64,000 bases of DNA, taken from the NCBI GenBank assembly GCA_021740915.1, contig JAIOYW010000001.1:310001-374000 (forward strand). The letters are read 5' to 3'. The translations under genes were made by a program, and so were the position numbers. Shown here piece by piece: positions 36,307 to 46,109 of this stretch (position 1 is the first letter of the stretch; each line of letters opens with the position of its first letter). This DNA comes from Ignavibacteriales bacterium (GTDB lineage Bacteria > Bacteroidota > Ignavibacteria > Ignavibacteriales > Melioribacteraceae). The notes under the pieces were generated by a model that ran no database searches, was not told the origin of the DNA, and saw only the letters and a program-made list of their open reading frames with translations.

Positions 36307-38796
36307 ATGGATGGTAATTTTTCGGAACGCGTACAGGAAGTTTTAAGATTAAGTCGTGAAGAGGCACTAAGATTAGGTCATGATTATATTGGAACCGAAC
36401 ACCTGCTTTTAGGAATTGTTCGTGAAGGTCAGGGAGTTGCAGTCAGAATACTCAAAAATCTTGAAGTAGATCTTATCAAATTAAAAAAAGCTGTTGAAAA
36501 TACTGTTAGAATTAGCGGTGGAACCCTTACTATCGGAAACCTGCCTCTGACAAAACAGGCTGAGAAAGTACTTAAGATAACTCAGATTGAATCAAAAATC
36601 TATAAATCTGAGATAATAGGCACGGAGCACGTTTTACTCTCCCTGCTCCGTGACGAAGACAATATTGCCACACAGATACTTAATCAGTTCAATATTACAT
36701 ATGAAAATGCAAGGGCTGAACTAAACAATATCCTTAGCAGCCGTAATCCTGAAAAAATGTCACAGGCCCAATCAGCAAAAAAACCGGATAAAACTAAAAC
36801 GCCGGTACTCGATAATTTCGGCAGAGATCTTACTAAACTTGCTGTTGAAGATAAACTCGACCCTGTCATCGGCAGAGAAAAAGAAATTGAACGAGTTGCA
36901 CAGGTACTCAGCCGCAGAAAGAAAAATAATCCTGTTCTAATCGGAGAACCAGGAGTTGGTAAGACTGCTATCGCTGAAGGTCTTGCATTGCGTATTGTCC
37001 AGAGGAAAGTGCCTCGAATACTTCAGAATAAAAGAGTTGTCACCCTTGATCTGGCTGGTCTTGTTGCCGGGACAAAATACCGTGGTCAGTTTGAAGAAAG
37101 GATGAAGGCTTTGATGACTGAACTTGAAAAAGCTGATGATGTTATTCTTTTTATTGATGAGTTACATACAATAGTTGGTGCAGGCGGAGCATCTGGTTCT
37201 CTCGATGCCTCAAATATGTTTAAACCTGCTCTTGCCAGAGGAGATATTCAGTGTATCGGGGCTACAACTCTCGATGAATATCGCAAATTCATTGAGACTG
37301 ACGGAGCACTCGATAGAAGGTTTCAAAAAGTGATGGTTGAACCCCCATCCCTTGAGGAGACTATAGAAATATTACGCTCAATAAAATTTAAGTATGAGGA
37401 GCATCACCGGGTAAAATATTCGGATGATGCCATCACTGCCGCTGTAAAATTGAGCAATAGATATATCACTGACAGATATCTGCCCGATAAAGCGATAGAT
37501 GTTCTCGATGAGGCAGGCTCAAGAGTGCATATGGGTAATTTTACAGTTTCTCAGGAAGTGCTGAGACTCGAAGATGAGATTGAAAAAATCAAGCAGGAAA
37601 AAATTCGTGTAGTTAAACAGCAGGATTATGAAGAAGCTGCGCGGCTCAGAGATAATGAAAGGACCCTGCAAAATGATCTTGAGCAGGCAAAAACAGATTG
37701 GGAAGAAAAAACAAAAGACCTTATGTACGATGTAAGTGAAGATGATATTGGAACGGTTGTTTCAATGATGACCGGGATTCCCGTGACAAGGGTTGTACAA
37801 GCTGAATCAGAAAAACTTCTGAAGATGGAAGTTTCCCTCCGCAGCAGAATTGTCGGACAGGAAGAAGCTGTTGTCAAGTTGTGTAAAGCAATCCGGAGAA
37901 GCCGGGCGGGATTAAAGAATCCTAATAAACCTATCGGTACATTTATCTTCCTTGGTCCAACAGGCGTGGGAAAGACTGAACTTGCAAAAGTTCTGGCTAA
38001 ATACCTTTTTGATTCTGAAGAAGCTCTTATTCGGATTGATATGAGTGAATACATGGAAAAATTCGCTGTATCGCGCCTTGTTGGAGCACCTCCGGGTTAT
38101 GTGGGATACGAAGAAGGCGGTCAGTTGACTGAGAAAGTGAGGAGAAAGCCCTATTCTGTTGTACTTTTCGATGAAATTGAGAAAGCCCATCCCGATGTTT
38201 TTAATATTCTTCTTCAGGTGTTGGATGATGGTTTGCTGACAGACAGTTTTGGGAGAAAAGTCGATTTTAAGAATACTATTGTAATTATGACTTCGAATGT
38301 CGGCACCAAAGACATAAAATCCACGGGGTCTTATGGATTTGGCTCCGGATCGGATCTTGAGAAATACGACCAACTAAAAAATACTATTGAAGATGCTATG
38401 AAACGATTATTTAATCCTGAGTTTTTGAATAGGATTGATGAAACCATAGTTTTCAGACATCTTGAAATTGAGGATATAAAACAGATAATCAAAATTGAGT
38501 TGAAAGAACTGATCAAAAATATCCAGGAAAGGAAAATGAAGCTTGTTTTGAGTCCTGAAGCTGAAGATTTCCTCGCTCAAAAAGGTTATGATCCTAAATT
38601 TGGAGCAAGACCTTTAAAAAGAGCAATTCAAAGGTATGTTGAGGATCCACTTGCAGAAGAACTCCTGCAGGAACATTTTAAGGATGGGGATAAGATTAAA
38701 GTCAAATACCCTGAGGGCAGTGAAGAATTGGTTTTTATTCCTGAAGAAATTTCTGATGAAGAAATCAATGAACATCATGACTCACAATCAAATTGA
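36307..38796 (+). CDS. clpC: ATP-dependent Clp protease ATP-binding subunit ClpC
   Basis: The 829-residue AAA+ unfoldase has two Clp N repeats (residues 1-145), Walker A1 GEPGVGKT (213-220), Walker [14 protein letters not shown], a middle domain with a UVR motif ([14 protein letters not shown], about 438-451), Walker A2 GPTGVGKT (550-557) and a C-terminal D2-small domain. It unfolds damaged or tagged proteins for ClpP, which is not in the window. The UVR motif and length distinguish ClpC from ClpA and ClpB. An inverted repeat 31 bases ahead may control it. The dehydratase gene follows after 9 bases. Confidence 0.96.
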   Translation: MDGNFSERVQEVLRLSREEALRLGHDYIGTEHLLLGIVREGQGVAVRILKNLEVDLIKLKKAVENTVRISGGTLTIGNLPLTKQAEKVLKITQIESKIYKSEIIGTEHVLLSLLRDEDNIATQILNQFNITYENARAELNNILSSRNPEKMSQAQSAKKPDKTKTPVLDNFGRDLTKLAVEDKLDPVIGREKEIERVAQVLSRRKKNNPVLIGEPGVGKTAIAEGLALRIVQRKVPRILQNKRVVTLDLAGLVAGTKYRGQFEERMKALMTELEKADDVILFIDELHTIVGAGGASGSLDASNMFKPALARGDIQCIGATTLDEYRKFIETDGALDRRFQKVMVEPPSLEETIEILRSIKFKYEEHHRVKYSDDAITAAVKLSNRYITDRYLPDKAIDVLDEAGSRVHMGNFTVSQEVLRLEDEIEKIKQEKIRVVKQQDYEEAARLRDNERTLQNDLEQAKTDWEEKTKDLMYDVSEDDIGTVVSMMTGIPVTRVVQAESEKLLKMEVSLRSRIVGQEEAVVKLCKAIRRSRAGLKNPNKPIGTFIFLGPTGVGKTELAKVLAKYLFDSEEALIRIDMSEYMEKFAVSRLVGAPPGYVGYEEGGQLTEKVRRKPYSVVLFDEIEKAHPDVFNILLQVLDDGLLTDSFGRKVDFKNTIVIMTSNVGTKDIKSTGSYGFGSGSDLEKYDQLKNTIEDAMKRLFNPEFLNRIDETIVFRHLEIEDIKQIIKIELKELIKNIQERKMKLVLSPEAEDFLAQKGYDPKFGARPLKRAIQRYVEDPLAEELLQEHFKDGDKIKVKYPEGSEELVFIPEEISDEEINEHHDSQSN

Positions 38797-38805
38797 TAAT
38801 TCTTC

Positions 38806-39096
38806 ATGTTGTTATCAAAGATTGATATAGATAAGAATATCAAAAGCCTCCATGGATGGACATTTAATGGCGTGGATATTGAGAAAACTTTTGAGTTCTC
38901 TGATTTTCCGGAAGCAATAGCTTTTATTGTTAAAGCCGGAATTGAGGCGGAAAAAATGGGCCACCATCCTGATATCCTGCTTCACTCCTGGAATAAAGTG
39001 AAGATAATGCTCTCTACACACGATCAGGGATGCGTCACAGAAACCGATTTTGCACTCGCCACAAAAATAGAAAATTTAACAAAAAAGCTGCTGTGA
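38806..39096 (+). CDS. 4a-hydroxytetrahydrobiopterin dehydratase (pterin-4a-carbinolamine dehydratase)
   Basis: The 96-residue protein matches the family motif: Glu, then HHPD, a Trp seven residues after the Pro (HSWNKV), His in STHDQG and Asp in TETDFALA. It dehydrates 4a-hydroxytetrahydrobiopterin to keep pterin-dependent hydroxylases running and may also act with molybdopterin-type cofactors. No phenylalanine hydroxylase gene is present in the window, and linkage to clpC has no obvious logic. The stop codon lies inside the loop region of the following terminator. The ribosome-binding site is weak. Confidence 0.9.
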   Translation: MLLSKIDIDKNIKSLHGWTFNGVDIEKTFEFSDFPEAIAFIVKAGIEAEKMGHHPDILLHSWNKVKIMLSTHDQGCVTETDFALATKIENLTKKLL

Positions 39097-39107
39097 GCAG
39101 CTTTTTT
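39081..39107 (+). terminator. perfect rho-independent terminator overlapping the end of the dehydratase gene
   Basis: AAAAAAGCTGCT and AGCAGCTTTTTT form a 12-bp perfect stem with a 3-base loop. The TGA stop codon (39094-39096) spans the loop, so the last codons of the gene form the 5' arm. The A/T tracts make it work in either direction. Confidence 0.92.
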
Positions 39108-39209
39108 GTTTTACTGAATCTTTCTTTTTAAATTTCATTTAGCTACTTGAAAAAGAGAATGAGATAACATAGTATATCTTATTGTTTTTACGTTTTTTAC
39201 CATATCTTG

Positions 39210-39236
39210 CTTAATAATTTGAATGGAGCTATTAAG
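39210..39236. promoter_or_regulatory. 7-bp inverted repeat upstream of the M64/BMC operon
   Basis: CTTAATA and TATTAAG are separated by 13 bases, about 104 bases before the M64 peptidase start, in a 232-base AT-rich gap that otherwise shows no gene. The AT-rich arms make chance occurrence plausible, so this is only a candidate operator. Confidence 0.2.
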
Positions 39237-39339
39237 TCATAATTCATTGCAGTTATATTAATAATTTGCCTTTTTATTAACTTATTTTTCTTTATACATC
39301 ATTATATTTGATGAATTAATTATGGTGGTTTAACTTTCA

Positions 39340-40608
39340 ATGTTTCGGTCAATATTATATTTAATATTATTTATCCCTGCTGTTTATACATCTGCTGATT
39401 TCACTTCTCTCTTTAAGAATAATAGTATGCGATTTGAATACTATGAAACTGGCAACTTTAATAATTCTACAATTTCAGCAGGAAAATTATTCAGGGAAGA
39501 AAAATGGTTTGGTCGTCAGCTATCAACTGAAGATAATTTCAAATATGGAAATTATCGGTTTGAGATAATAGACTCTGTTTCCGGACAAATTATTTACTCC
39601 CAGGGATTCTCAACTCTCTTTTTCGAATGGCAAAATACCGAAGAAGCAAAATCTATCTATCGGACTTTCGAAGGGTTCATTCGGTTTCCGGAACCGGTTA
39701 ACCCTTTTGAATTAAAAATTTTTAAGCGGAACGAGAAATTGGAATTGACTGAAAAGTTTTTGATAAAAGTAAATCCAAATTCAATTTATATTGAACCGTC
39801 CGGAAAAAATGATTACACTTTGCTGGATATTGTAACCACCAAAGATTCGTTAACATACGATATACTATTTATTCCCGAAGGCTATACAAAGGATCAGCTC
39901 CCCGATTTTATTTCGGATTGTAATAAATTTTCCGGATTTTTATTTAAGTACGAACCATTTAAAGAATTAAAAGAACAGATTGCTATCAGAGCTCTATTAG
40001 TCCCCTCTCAGGAGTCAGGTACTGATAACCCCGGAAATTCCACTTTCAAAAATACAGTCTTAGGAAGCTCTTTCTATACTTTTGGCTCAGAACGTTACCT
40101 AATGACAACAGATTACTTCACAATTGGCAGGCTGTCCTCAGGATTTCCCGCTGATAAAATAGTGATTCTTGTTAATACCGAAAAGTACGGCGGCGGCGGC
40201 ATCTATAACTTTTATTCAATATTTGCAGCCAGGAACCAATATGCAGAAAAAGTATTTATTCATGAACTTGGACATGGTATTGCGGGTTTAGCAGATGAAT
40301 ATTTTGGAGATGAGGTGGCTTTTCCCGAACTTTACCCGGAAGGTATCGAACCCTGGGAAATTAATATCACCAGACTTATCGACTTTAAAAATAAATGGGA
40401 AAAATATATTGACCCCGCTACACCAATTCCAACTCCTGTGAGTGAAGACACGAAGGAAATTAATGGGGTTTTTGAAGGAGGCGGATATGCCGTAAAGGGT
40501 ATATACAGATCAACTTTTAACAGTGTTATGAGATCGCTCTCATCGGCTTCCTATAATCCTGTTTCCTCAGAAGCAATTAAACAAATTATTCTTTTTACAG
40601 CACATTGA
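39340..40608 (+). CDS. M64-family metallopeptidase, exported
   Basis: The 422-residue protein has a signal peptide (MFRSILYLILFIPAVYTSA), an N-terminal beta domain to about residue 165, and the M64 peptidase domain. The zinc motif HELGHGIAGLADEY starts at His308, with catalytic Glu309, His312 and the downstream Asp of LADEY, exactly as in IgA-peptidase M64. It should act outside the inner membrane; no cell-sorting tail is visible. It is the first gene of an apparent eight-gene plus-strand run, 15 bases before the phosphatase gene, although a functional link with the nucleoside genes is not obvious. Confidence 0.9.
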   Translation: MFRSILYLILFIPAVYTSADFTSLFKNNSMRFEYYETGNFNNSTISAGKLFREEKWFGRQLSTEDNFKYGNYRFEIIDSVSGQIIYSQGFSTLFFEWQNTEEAKSIYRTFEGFIRFPEPVNPFELKIFKRNEKLELTEKFLIKVNPNSIYIEPSGKNDYTLLDIVTTKDSLTYDILFIPEGYTKDQLPDFISDCNKFSGFLFKYEPFKELKEQIAIRALLVPSQESGTDNPGNSTFKNTVLGSSFYTFGSERYLMTTDYFTIGRLSSGFPADKIVILVNTEKYGGGGIYNFYSIFAARNQYAEKVFIHELGHGIAGLADEYFGDEVAFPELYPEGIEPWEINITRLIDFKNKWEKYIDPATPIPTPVSEDTKEINGVFEGGGYAVKGIYRSTFNSVMRSLSSASYNPVSSEAIKQIILFTAH

Positions 40609-40623
40609 CGCATCGTTGGAGCA

Positions 40624-41862
40624 ATGGAACAAAAAAAAATATTCAGAACAATAGAGACGGTAGCTTCCAAAAAATTTGAAACAGATAAATCTATGTTGGT
40701 CACAGTTATTGACCAACTCGTCTCGATCGATTCAATTAACATAACAGGCGGAAGAGTCTGGCAGCTGCTTCCTGAAAAAAAAGCATATTCCTTAATTTAT
40801 CAGACAGGAAATATCAGCAAAATCGACGATAACTTTCTGCTTTTCCTAAAGGATAACCCTGTACTTAAAAGAATAGTTAAAGAAAAAACAATTCTTGCTG
40901 ATGAAACAAATAAGGCGCTAAGGAGCAAAGGTATTTTTAAATATTCGGCATCCGGAGTGGGCTCAAGAATTAAAATTAACCACGATGTTTATTATCAGTA
41001 TCTTATTGCAGTTAACAGTGACCATGTGGACTCCGAACTCAGAGATACGCTTAATATTGTTGCCACAGTGCTCAGTTCAAAACTGCGGGAAAGGAAAATT
41101 TCTGATTCTCAAAAAACTCTGATGGCCGATATTGATTCAGCAAGACAATTGCAGAAAAGTCTGCTCCCGGAGCATGAATTTTCTTTTTATAATTATGACC
41201 TGTTTGGGGTAACCCTCCCTGCTGAAAATATCGGAGGAGATTTTTTTGATTACGTCAATATTGGTGAAGATGAGGACCGTGTTGGAATTGTGGTTGGCGA
41301 TGCCGCTTCAAAAGGTCTTAGCGCAGCAGCTGAGGCCATGTACATTTCCGGTGCAATCAGAATGGCCAGCACATTTCAGATAAAGATTTCTCCATTTATG
41401 AACAGAATGAACCAGTTAGTTAATAAAATTTTCCGCGATATCAAATTCACTTCCCTTTTTTATGGTGAAATTTCGAAGGATAAAAAGGGGCTTTTTTTAT
41501 ATGCAAATGCCGGCCACAACCCCCCAATATTTTATACTGCCAAAGATAACTGTATCACTTATCTTCAACCAACGGGACCTCTGTTAGGAATTGCGCCAAA
41601 ATCTAAATACGAAACTGATAGTATAAATTTTTCGACCGATGATGTTCTTGTGATTTTTTCAGACGGGATTGTTGATGCAGCTGATGGAAATTTTGATTTC
41701 TATGAAGAAAAACGACTCGAGAAAATAATACGCAAAACAAAACATCTCTCTCCAAAGAGTATTGCTCATGCAATAATTGATGATGTTTACAAATTCTCAA
41801 CACCGAACAGCAAATACCAGGATGATAAAACTGTGGTTGTCATCAAAAGGAAGGAATTGTAA
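40624..41862 (+). CDS. PP2C/SpoIIE-type serine phosphatase with GAF-like N-terminal domain
   Basis: The 412-residue protein has an N-terminal sensor-like region (residues about 1-165, GAF-like), a short helix (ADIDSARQLQKSLLP) and an RsbU/SpoIIE phosphatase domain with metal motifs IGGDFFDYV, VVGDAASKGLSAA and FSDGIVDA. Such enzymes dephosphorylate anti-sigma-factor antagonists in partner-switching pathways. No anti-sigma or antagonist gene is adjacent. Its TAA stop overlaps the ATG of the pduS-like gene (TAATG), indicating translational coupling to the microcompartment genes. Confidence 0.88.
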   Translation: MEQKKIFRTIETVASKKFETDKSMLVTVIDQLVSIDSINITGGRVWQLLPEKKAYSLIYQTGNISKIDDNFLLFLKDNPVLKRIVKEKTILADETNKALRSKGIFKYSASGVGSRIKINHDVYYQYLIAVNSDHVDSELRDTLNIVATVLSSKLRERKISDSQKTLMADIDSARQLQKSLLPEHEFSFYNYDLFGVTLPAENIGGDFFDYVNIGEDEDRVGIVVGDAASKGLSAAAEAMYISGAIRMASTFQIKISPFMNRMNQLVNKIFRDIKFTSLFYGEISKDKKGLFLYANAGHNPPIFYTAKDNCITYLQPTGPLLGIAPKSKYETDSINFSTDDVLVIFSDGIVDAADGNFDFYEEKRLEKIIRKTKHLSPKSIAHAIIDDVYKFSTPNSKYQDDKTVVVIKRKEL

Positions 41863-43178
41863 TGAGCCTTGCAGATAAAATTGCTTCAGCCGGAGTTGTT
41901 GGAGCTGGAGGAGCTGGTTTCCCTACTTACATTAAAGCAAATTCCCATGTAGAATTTATCATTGCGAATGGTGCTGAATGTGAACCATTGCTACACAAAG
42001 ATTATGAAATTATGCTTAATCATCCTGAAGAAATTGTCGCTGGTATGAAAATGATGTACGAGAGTGTCGGGGCCAGAAAGGGATATTTTGGAATTAAGGA
42101 TAAAAACCACAAAGCAATTGAGGAAATATCAAAACATACATCAGGTACAAATATAGAAATGTGTGTACTGGGTGATTTTTACCCATCCGGTGATGAATAT
42201 GAATTAGTTTATGAGGCAACAAAGCGTCTTATACCACCTCACGGAATTCCTCTCGATGTTGGGTGCGTAGTTAATAATGTTGAAACCTACTATAATATTT
42301 TTCAGGCATCTAAGGGTTTTCCTGTTACAGAAAAGTTCGTTTGTGTCACAGGTGCTGTAAAAAACCCGGCTTCTTTTTTTGTGCCGATTGGCACTTCATT
42401 TGCAGAATTGATAAAATTTGCTGGCGGAGCATCTGTGCCGGATTTTGGAATATTTATCAGTGGGCTCCTAATGGGTAAACTTACTTTTGACCCAAACGAA
42501 GTTGTGACCAAGACATGTGCTGGCATAATAGTGCTGCCGACCGATCATTATATGATCAGTAGAATGAACAGACCTCCTCAGAGTATGAACCGGATCGGGA
42601 AATCTGCCTGTGATCAATGCTCTTATTGTACTGAATTCTGTCCCCGATATTTGCTTGGGTATGACGTTCAACCTCATAAAGTAATGCGCTCACTTGTTTT
42701 CACTTCCTCCGGACAGGAATTGTGGAATCAATATGCAGACTTATGCTGTGCTTGTGGCTTGTGTTCTTTATATGCATGTCCCGAAGATTTGTACCCCCGT
42801 GAAGCCTGTGTACAAAGCAAAAATGAACTCCGAAAAAATAATATTCCTAAATATCAGCAACAGAAAGCTTTAAAAGTCCACCCTGTAAAAGAAGGACGAC
42901 GAGTACCGCTCAAACAGTTAATGAAAAGGCTGAATGTTACCCAATATGAACGTCCTGCACCCTATAAAAAGGGATTTGAAGAGCCTGATTCTGTGAAAAT
43001 ATTTTTGAAACAACACACGGGCATTGCTGCGCTTAGTCTTGTTGAAATCGGGACCAAATTAAATAAGGGTGATCTTATTGGAAGGATTCCGGAAAACGCT
43101 CTAGGGGCAAATCTCCACTCACCTATTACCGGACAAGTTACACATGTGTCAGAAGATTTTATACGGATTCAAAAATAA
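41862..43178 (+). CDS. pduS: PduS-like flavo/iron-sulfur electron-transfer protein (RnfC family)
   Basis: The 438-residue protein begins with the PduS/RnfC Gly-rich NADH/FMN region (AGVVGAGGAGFPTYIK; ANGAECEPLL), followed by an SLBB segment and two 4Fe-4S motifs: CDQCSYCTEFCP from Cys250 and CCACGLCSLYACP from Cys295, then a C-terminal barrel-sandwich domain. In propanediol microcompartments PduS is a cobalamin reductase moving electrons from NADH through FMN and Fe-S clusters, and it binds the shell protein PduT. The partner PduT-like gene follows here, but no diol dehydratase or other core enzyme is present. It overlaps the phosphatase gene by one base. Confidence 0.9.
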   Translation: MSLADKIASAGVVGAGGAGFPTYIKANSHVEFIIANGAECEPLLHKDYEIMLNHPEEIVAGMKMMYESVGARKGYFGIKDKNHKAIEEISKHTSGTNIEMCVLGDFYPSGDEYELVYEATKRLIPPHGIPLDVGCVVNNVETYYNIFQASKGFPVTEKFVCVTGAVKNPASFFVPIGTSFAELIKFAGGASVPDFGIFISGLLMGKLTFDPNEVVTKTCAGIIVLPTDHYMISRMNRPPQSMNRIGKSACDQCSYCTEFCPRYLLGYDVQPHKVMRSLVFTSSGQELWNQYADLCCACGLCSLYACPEDLYPREACVQSKNELRKNNIPKYQQQKALKVHPVKEGRRVPLKQLMKRLNVTQYERPAPYKKGFEEPDSVKIFLKQHTGIAALSLVEIGTKLNKGDLIGRIPENALGANLHSPITGQVTHVSEDFIRIQK

Positions 43179-43193
43179 TCGAAAGGTTTGTGA

Positions 43194-43745
43194 ATGCAGA
43201 TGAATTCACTTGGTTTAATAGAAATGACAAGTATCGCGGCAGGCATGGAAGCTGCCGATATTATGTTGAAAACGTCAGAAGTACAATTGATCTTATCTAG
43301 AACGATATGTTCGGGCAAATATATGGTGCTTATCGGCGGTGATGTTGCTGCCGTCCAGGCTGCAGTGGATTCTGCAGCACTTACCTGTGATTATGCACTT
43401 ATCGATACTTTTGTAATCCCTAACGTTCATCCGGATATTTTTCCTGCAATCTCCGGGCATTCGGGTGTTGATCATCTCGAATCATTAGGTATAATCGAAT
43501 CTTTTTCGGTTGCTTCGCTGATTGAGGGCGCTGATGCCGCAGTTAAAGCTTCGAATGTGAAACTGATAGAAATCAGACTTGCAATGGCACTCGGAGGTAA
43601 AGCATTTTGTACATTAACCGGCGAGGTGGCTGCTGTCAGAAGTGCAGTTGACGCCGGAGCTCATTTGATTTCTCAGAAGGGACTCCTGGTTAATAAAGTA
43701 GTCATTGCAAGCCCGCGTCCCGAACTACTCAGTGAGATGGTATAA
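43194..43745 (+). CDS. pduT: PduT-like tandem BMC-domain shell protein
   Basis: The 183 residues contain two BMC domains, about 4-88 (SLGLIEMTSIAAGMEAAD) and 95-178 (SLGIIESFSVASLIEGAD). The pore-side Cys of PduT that coordinates a 4Fe-4S cluster at the trimer axis is conserved here as Cys39 in SRTICSGKY. It therefore should form a shell trimer carrying electrons across a microcompartment wall, partnered with PduS. No BMC-H or BMC-P shell gene is in the window, so the compartment must be completed from elsewhere. The cytidine deaminase gene follows 4 bases after the stop. Confidence 0.9.
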   Translation: MQMNSLGLIEMTSIAAGMEAADIMLKTSEVQLILSRTICSGKYMVLIGGDVAAVQAAVDSAALTCDYALIDTFVIPNVHPDIFPAISGHSGVDHLESLGIIESFSVASLIEGADAAVKASNVKLIEIRLAMALGGKAFCTLTGEVAAVRSAVDAGAHLISQKGLLVNKVVIASPRPELLSEMV

Positions 43746-43749
43746 TCCA

Positions 43750-44157
43750 ATGGAAAATAAAATTATTAAGCAATTAATTCGCGAAGCGGAGGAAGCTAAA
43801 AAGAATTCGTATTCGCCGTATTCCAATTTTAGGGTGGGCGCATCCTTAATTACGAAAGATGGAAGAATATTCCGAGGAACTAATGTGGAGAATGCTTCTT
43901 ACGGGCTGGCTGTATGTGCTGAACGAAATGCCATATTTACGGCCGTTGGACTCGGCTACAGAACTTTTGATGCAATTGCAATAGGTAGTGACCTAAATGA
44001 CTATACCGCTCCCTGTGGAGCTTGCAGACAGGTTATTAACGAATTTGCTGACAGCAACACTAAGATAATTCTTTACAAGTCGGAAGCCGATTATAAGATC
44101 TATAACATTTCCGAATTACTTCCATTTAGCTTCGGCCCCGAAGCATTGGGAAAATAA
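43750..44157 (+). CDS. cdd: cytidine deaminase
   Basis: At 135 residues it matches tetrameric Cdd enzymes. Zinc motifs CAERNAIF (Cys and catalytic Glu) and [12 protein letters not shown] (two Cys) are intact, and [15 protein letters not shown] matches substrate-binding sequence. It turns cytidine and deoxycytidine into uridine and deoxyuridine. The frame is open back to a TTG at 43705 inside the pduT-like gene, but the ATG at 43750 gives the usual length. Its position after the BMC genes suggests feeding pyrimidine nucleosides into catabolism rather than only salvage. Confidence 0.93.
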   Translation: MENKIIKQLIREAEEAKKNSYSPYSNFRVGASLITKDGRIFRGTNVENASYGLAVCAERNAIFTAVGLGYRTFDAIAIGSDLNDYTAPCGACRQVINEFADSNTKIILYKSEADYKIYNISELLPFSFGPEALGK

Positions 44158-44171
44158 TCAAGAGGATCAAT

Positions 44172-44756
44172 ATGGAATTTATTCAGCATCTCAATCCAAA
44201 GGATACGGGTTGGATTGAAGTAATTACTGGTTGTATGTTCAGTGGCAAGACCGAGGAGCTCATCAGAAGGTTAAGAAGGGCTGAAATAGCTAAACAGAAT
44301 GTTGTAATCTTCAAACCGGAAATTGATAAGCGTTATTCCGACACTAAAATTGTTTCACATAACGAGCTTTCTCTTCCTTCAATTATGATAGGTTCAGCTT
44401 CCGAGATACTTGATAATTCAGAAAATGCACAGGTAATAGGAATTGATGAAGCTCAATTCTTTGATAGGACACTTCTCGATGTCTGCAATAAACTTGCAAA
44501 CACAGGCAAGCGTGTTATAGTTGCAGGGCTGGACCAGGATTACAGAGGAATACCCTTTGAACCAATTCCTGAATTACTGGCAATTGCTGAATATATAACA
44601 AAAACACTTGCAATCTGTGTTGAATGCGGTAATCCAGCCGACAGAACGCAGCGAAAAATTGCATCCGCAGAACGAGTTTTGGTTGGTGCTGCAGATAGCT
44701 ATGAAGCCAGATGCCGGAAATGCCACTATATTCCCGGCGAAGGAGGGTCTCATTAA
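44172..44756 (+). CDS. tdk: thymidine kinase
   Basis: The 194-residue protein has Walker [12 protein letters not shown] (20-30), the DEAQF motif (GIDEAQFFD), the lid DQDYRG and the zinc-binding pairs CVECG and CRKCH of bacterial type II thymidine kinases. It phosphorylates thymidine and deoxyuridine with ATP. Its TAA stop overlaps the ATG of the nupC gene. It sits within a nucleoside uptake and cleavage cluster, so imported deoxynucleosides can be either salvaged or degraded. Confidence 0.94.
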   Translation: MEFIQHLNPKDTGWIEVITGCMFSGKTEELIRRLRRAEIAKQNVVIFKPEIDKRYSDTKIVSHNELSLPSIMIGSASEILDNSENAQVIGIDEAQFFDRTLLDVCNKLANTGKRVIVAGLDQDYRGIPFEPIPELLAIAEYITKTLAICVECGNPADRTQRKIASAERVLVGAADSYEARCRKCHYIPGEGGSH

Positions 44757-46108
44757 TGGATTTCATTGCCCTGCTAAGAGGTATTGGTGGAATAATTGTC
44801 CTCCTTGGAATTGCCTATCTTCTTTCTAATAATAAAAAGCGGATCAATTATAAGTTAATTATTAACGGTCTTCTTATTCAGATCACACTCGCGGTACTTA
44901 TTATAAAAGGCGATGTTTTGGGTAAGATTTTTGCGCCCTTCGGCTGGTTTAAAGGAATATTCAGCGGGATTAGTTATTTCTTTGTCCTTGTGCTCAATTT
45001 TACAACTGAAGGAGCTAAATTTGTTTTTGGTGCCCTCGCGGTTGGTCCAGGAAATTCTGAAAGTATCGGAGTGTTTTTTGCATTTCAGGTTTTACCAACG
45101 ATAATCTTCTTCTCCTCCCTGATGTCAATTCTGTATTATGCGGGGGTCATGCAGAAAGTCGTCGGGTTTATGGCAAAAATTATGGTCAGAATTCTTGGAA
45201 CAAGCGGAGCTGAATCATTATCATGTACCGCCAACATTTTTGTTGGACAGACAGAAGCTCCTCTAATGATCAAACCTTATCTTTCTACAATGACACGAAG
45301 CGAGATATTGACGATCATGATTGGTGGTATGGCAACGATTGCTGGCGGAGTGATGGCAGCTTATATTCAGATTTTAGGTGGATCTTTTGCAGAAACAATG
45401 GGATTAGAAATCAACGAAGCCAGGCACATCTTTGCCACTCATCTTTTAAGTGCAAGTGTCATGGCAGCACCAGCCGCTCTACTCATTTCAAAAATTCTTT
45501 TTCCTGAAACCAGTGAACCGGCGACTAAAGGAAAAGTAAGTGTAAATATCAACAAATCGGGTTCAAATATAATCGAAGCTGCTGCAATCGGTGCAGGAGA
45601 TGGCCTAAAACTTGCCGCAAATGTGGCAGGTATGCTTTTAGCATTCATTGCCCTTATTGCAATGACAAACTATTTCCTTGAATTAGCAGGAAATCTTGCG
45701 GGAATTAATGATTATTTAGTTTCCGAATACGGGAAGCCCTTAAATCTTCAGTTTATTTTGGGTTCTATTTTGCGTGTTCTTGCATTCCTTATTGGTGTAC
45801 CTTGGGAAAGCAGTCTCCAGTTTGGAAGTTTGCTCGGTACAAAAATTGTGTTAAATGAATTTGTCGCTTATCTGGATATGGGAATTCTTATTGCATCCAA
45901 GCAGCTCGTTAACGATAAAACAATATTGATGGCAACCTATGCACTTTGTGGTTTTGCCAATTTCAGCTCAATCGCAATACAAATAGGTGGTCTGACTCCA
46001 ATGGCACCGGAAAGGCGCGCTGATTTTGCATCTTTAGGAATAAAAGCCGTTATCGGAGGAACATTAGCAACCCTTATGACGGCAACTATCGCGGGAGTAT
46101 TATTCTGA
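44756..46108 (+). CDS. nupC: NupC-type concentrative nucleoside transporter
   Basis: The roughly 450-residue inner-membrane protein has the CNT-family features: N-terminal helices, GVMQKVVGFMAKIM, the substrate loop GQTEAPLMIKPYL, LLSASVMAAPAAL, and the C-terminal GTKIVLNEFVAYL and CGFANFSSIAIQIGG. It imports nucleosides with protons or sodium. The frame opens 15 codons upstream inside tdk, but the ATG at 44756 overlaps the tdk stop and follows AAGGAGG, so it is the start. It gives the adjacent deaminase, kinase and phosphorylase their substrates. Confidence 0.94.
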   Translation: MDFIALLRGIGGIIVLLGIAYLLSNNKKRINYKLIINGLLIQITLAVLIIKGDVLGKIFAPFGWFKGIFSGISYFFVLVLNFTTEGAKFVFGALAVGPGNSESIGVFFAFQVLPTIIFFSSLMSILYYAGVMQKVVGFMAKIMVRILGTSGAESLSCTANIFVGQTEAPLMIKPYLSTMTRSEILTIMIGGMATIAGGVMAAYIQILGGSFAETMGLEINEARHIFATHLLSASVMAAPAALLISKILFPETSEPATKGKVSVNINKSGSNIIEAAAIGAGDGLKLAANVAGMLLAFIALIAMTNYFLELAGNLAGINDYLVSEYGKPLNLQFILGSILRVLAFLIGVPWESSLQFGSLLGTKIVLNEFVAYLDMGILIASKQLVNDKTILMATYALCGFANFSSIAIQIGGLTPMAPERRADFASLGIKAVIGGTLATLMTATIAGVLF

Positions 46109-46109
46109 A

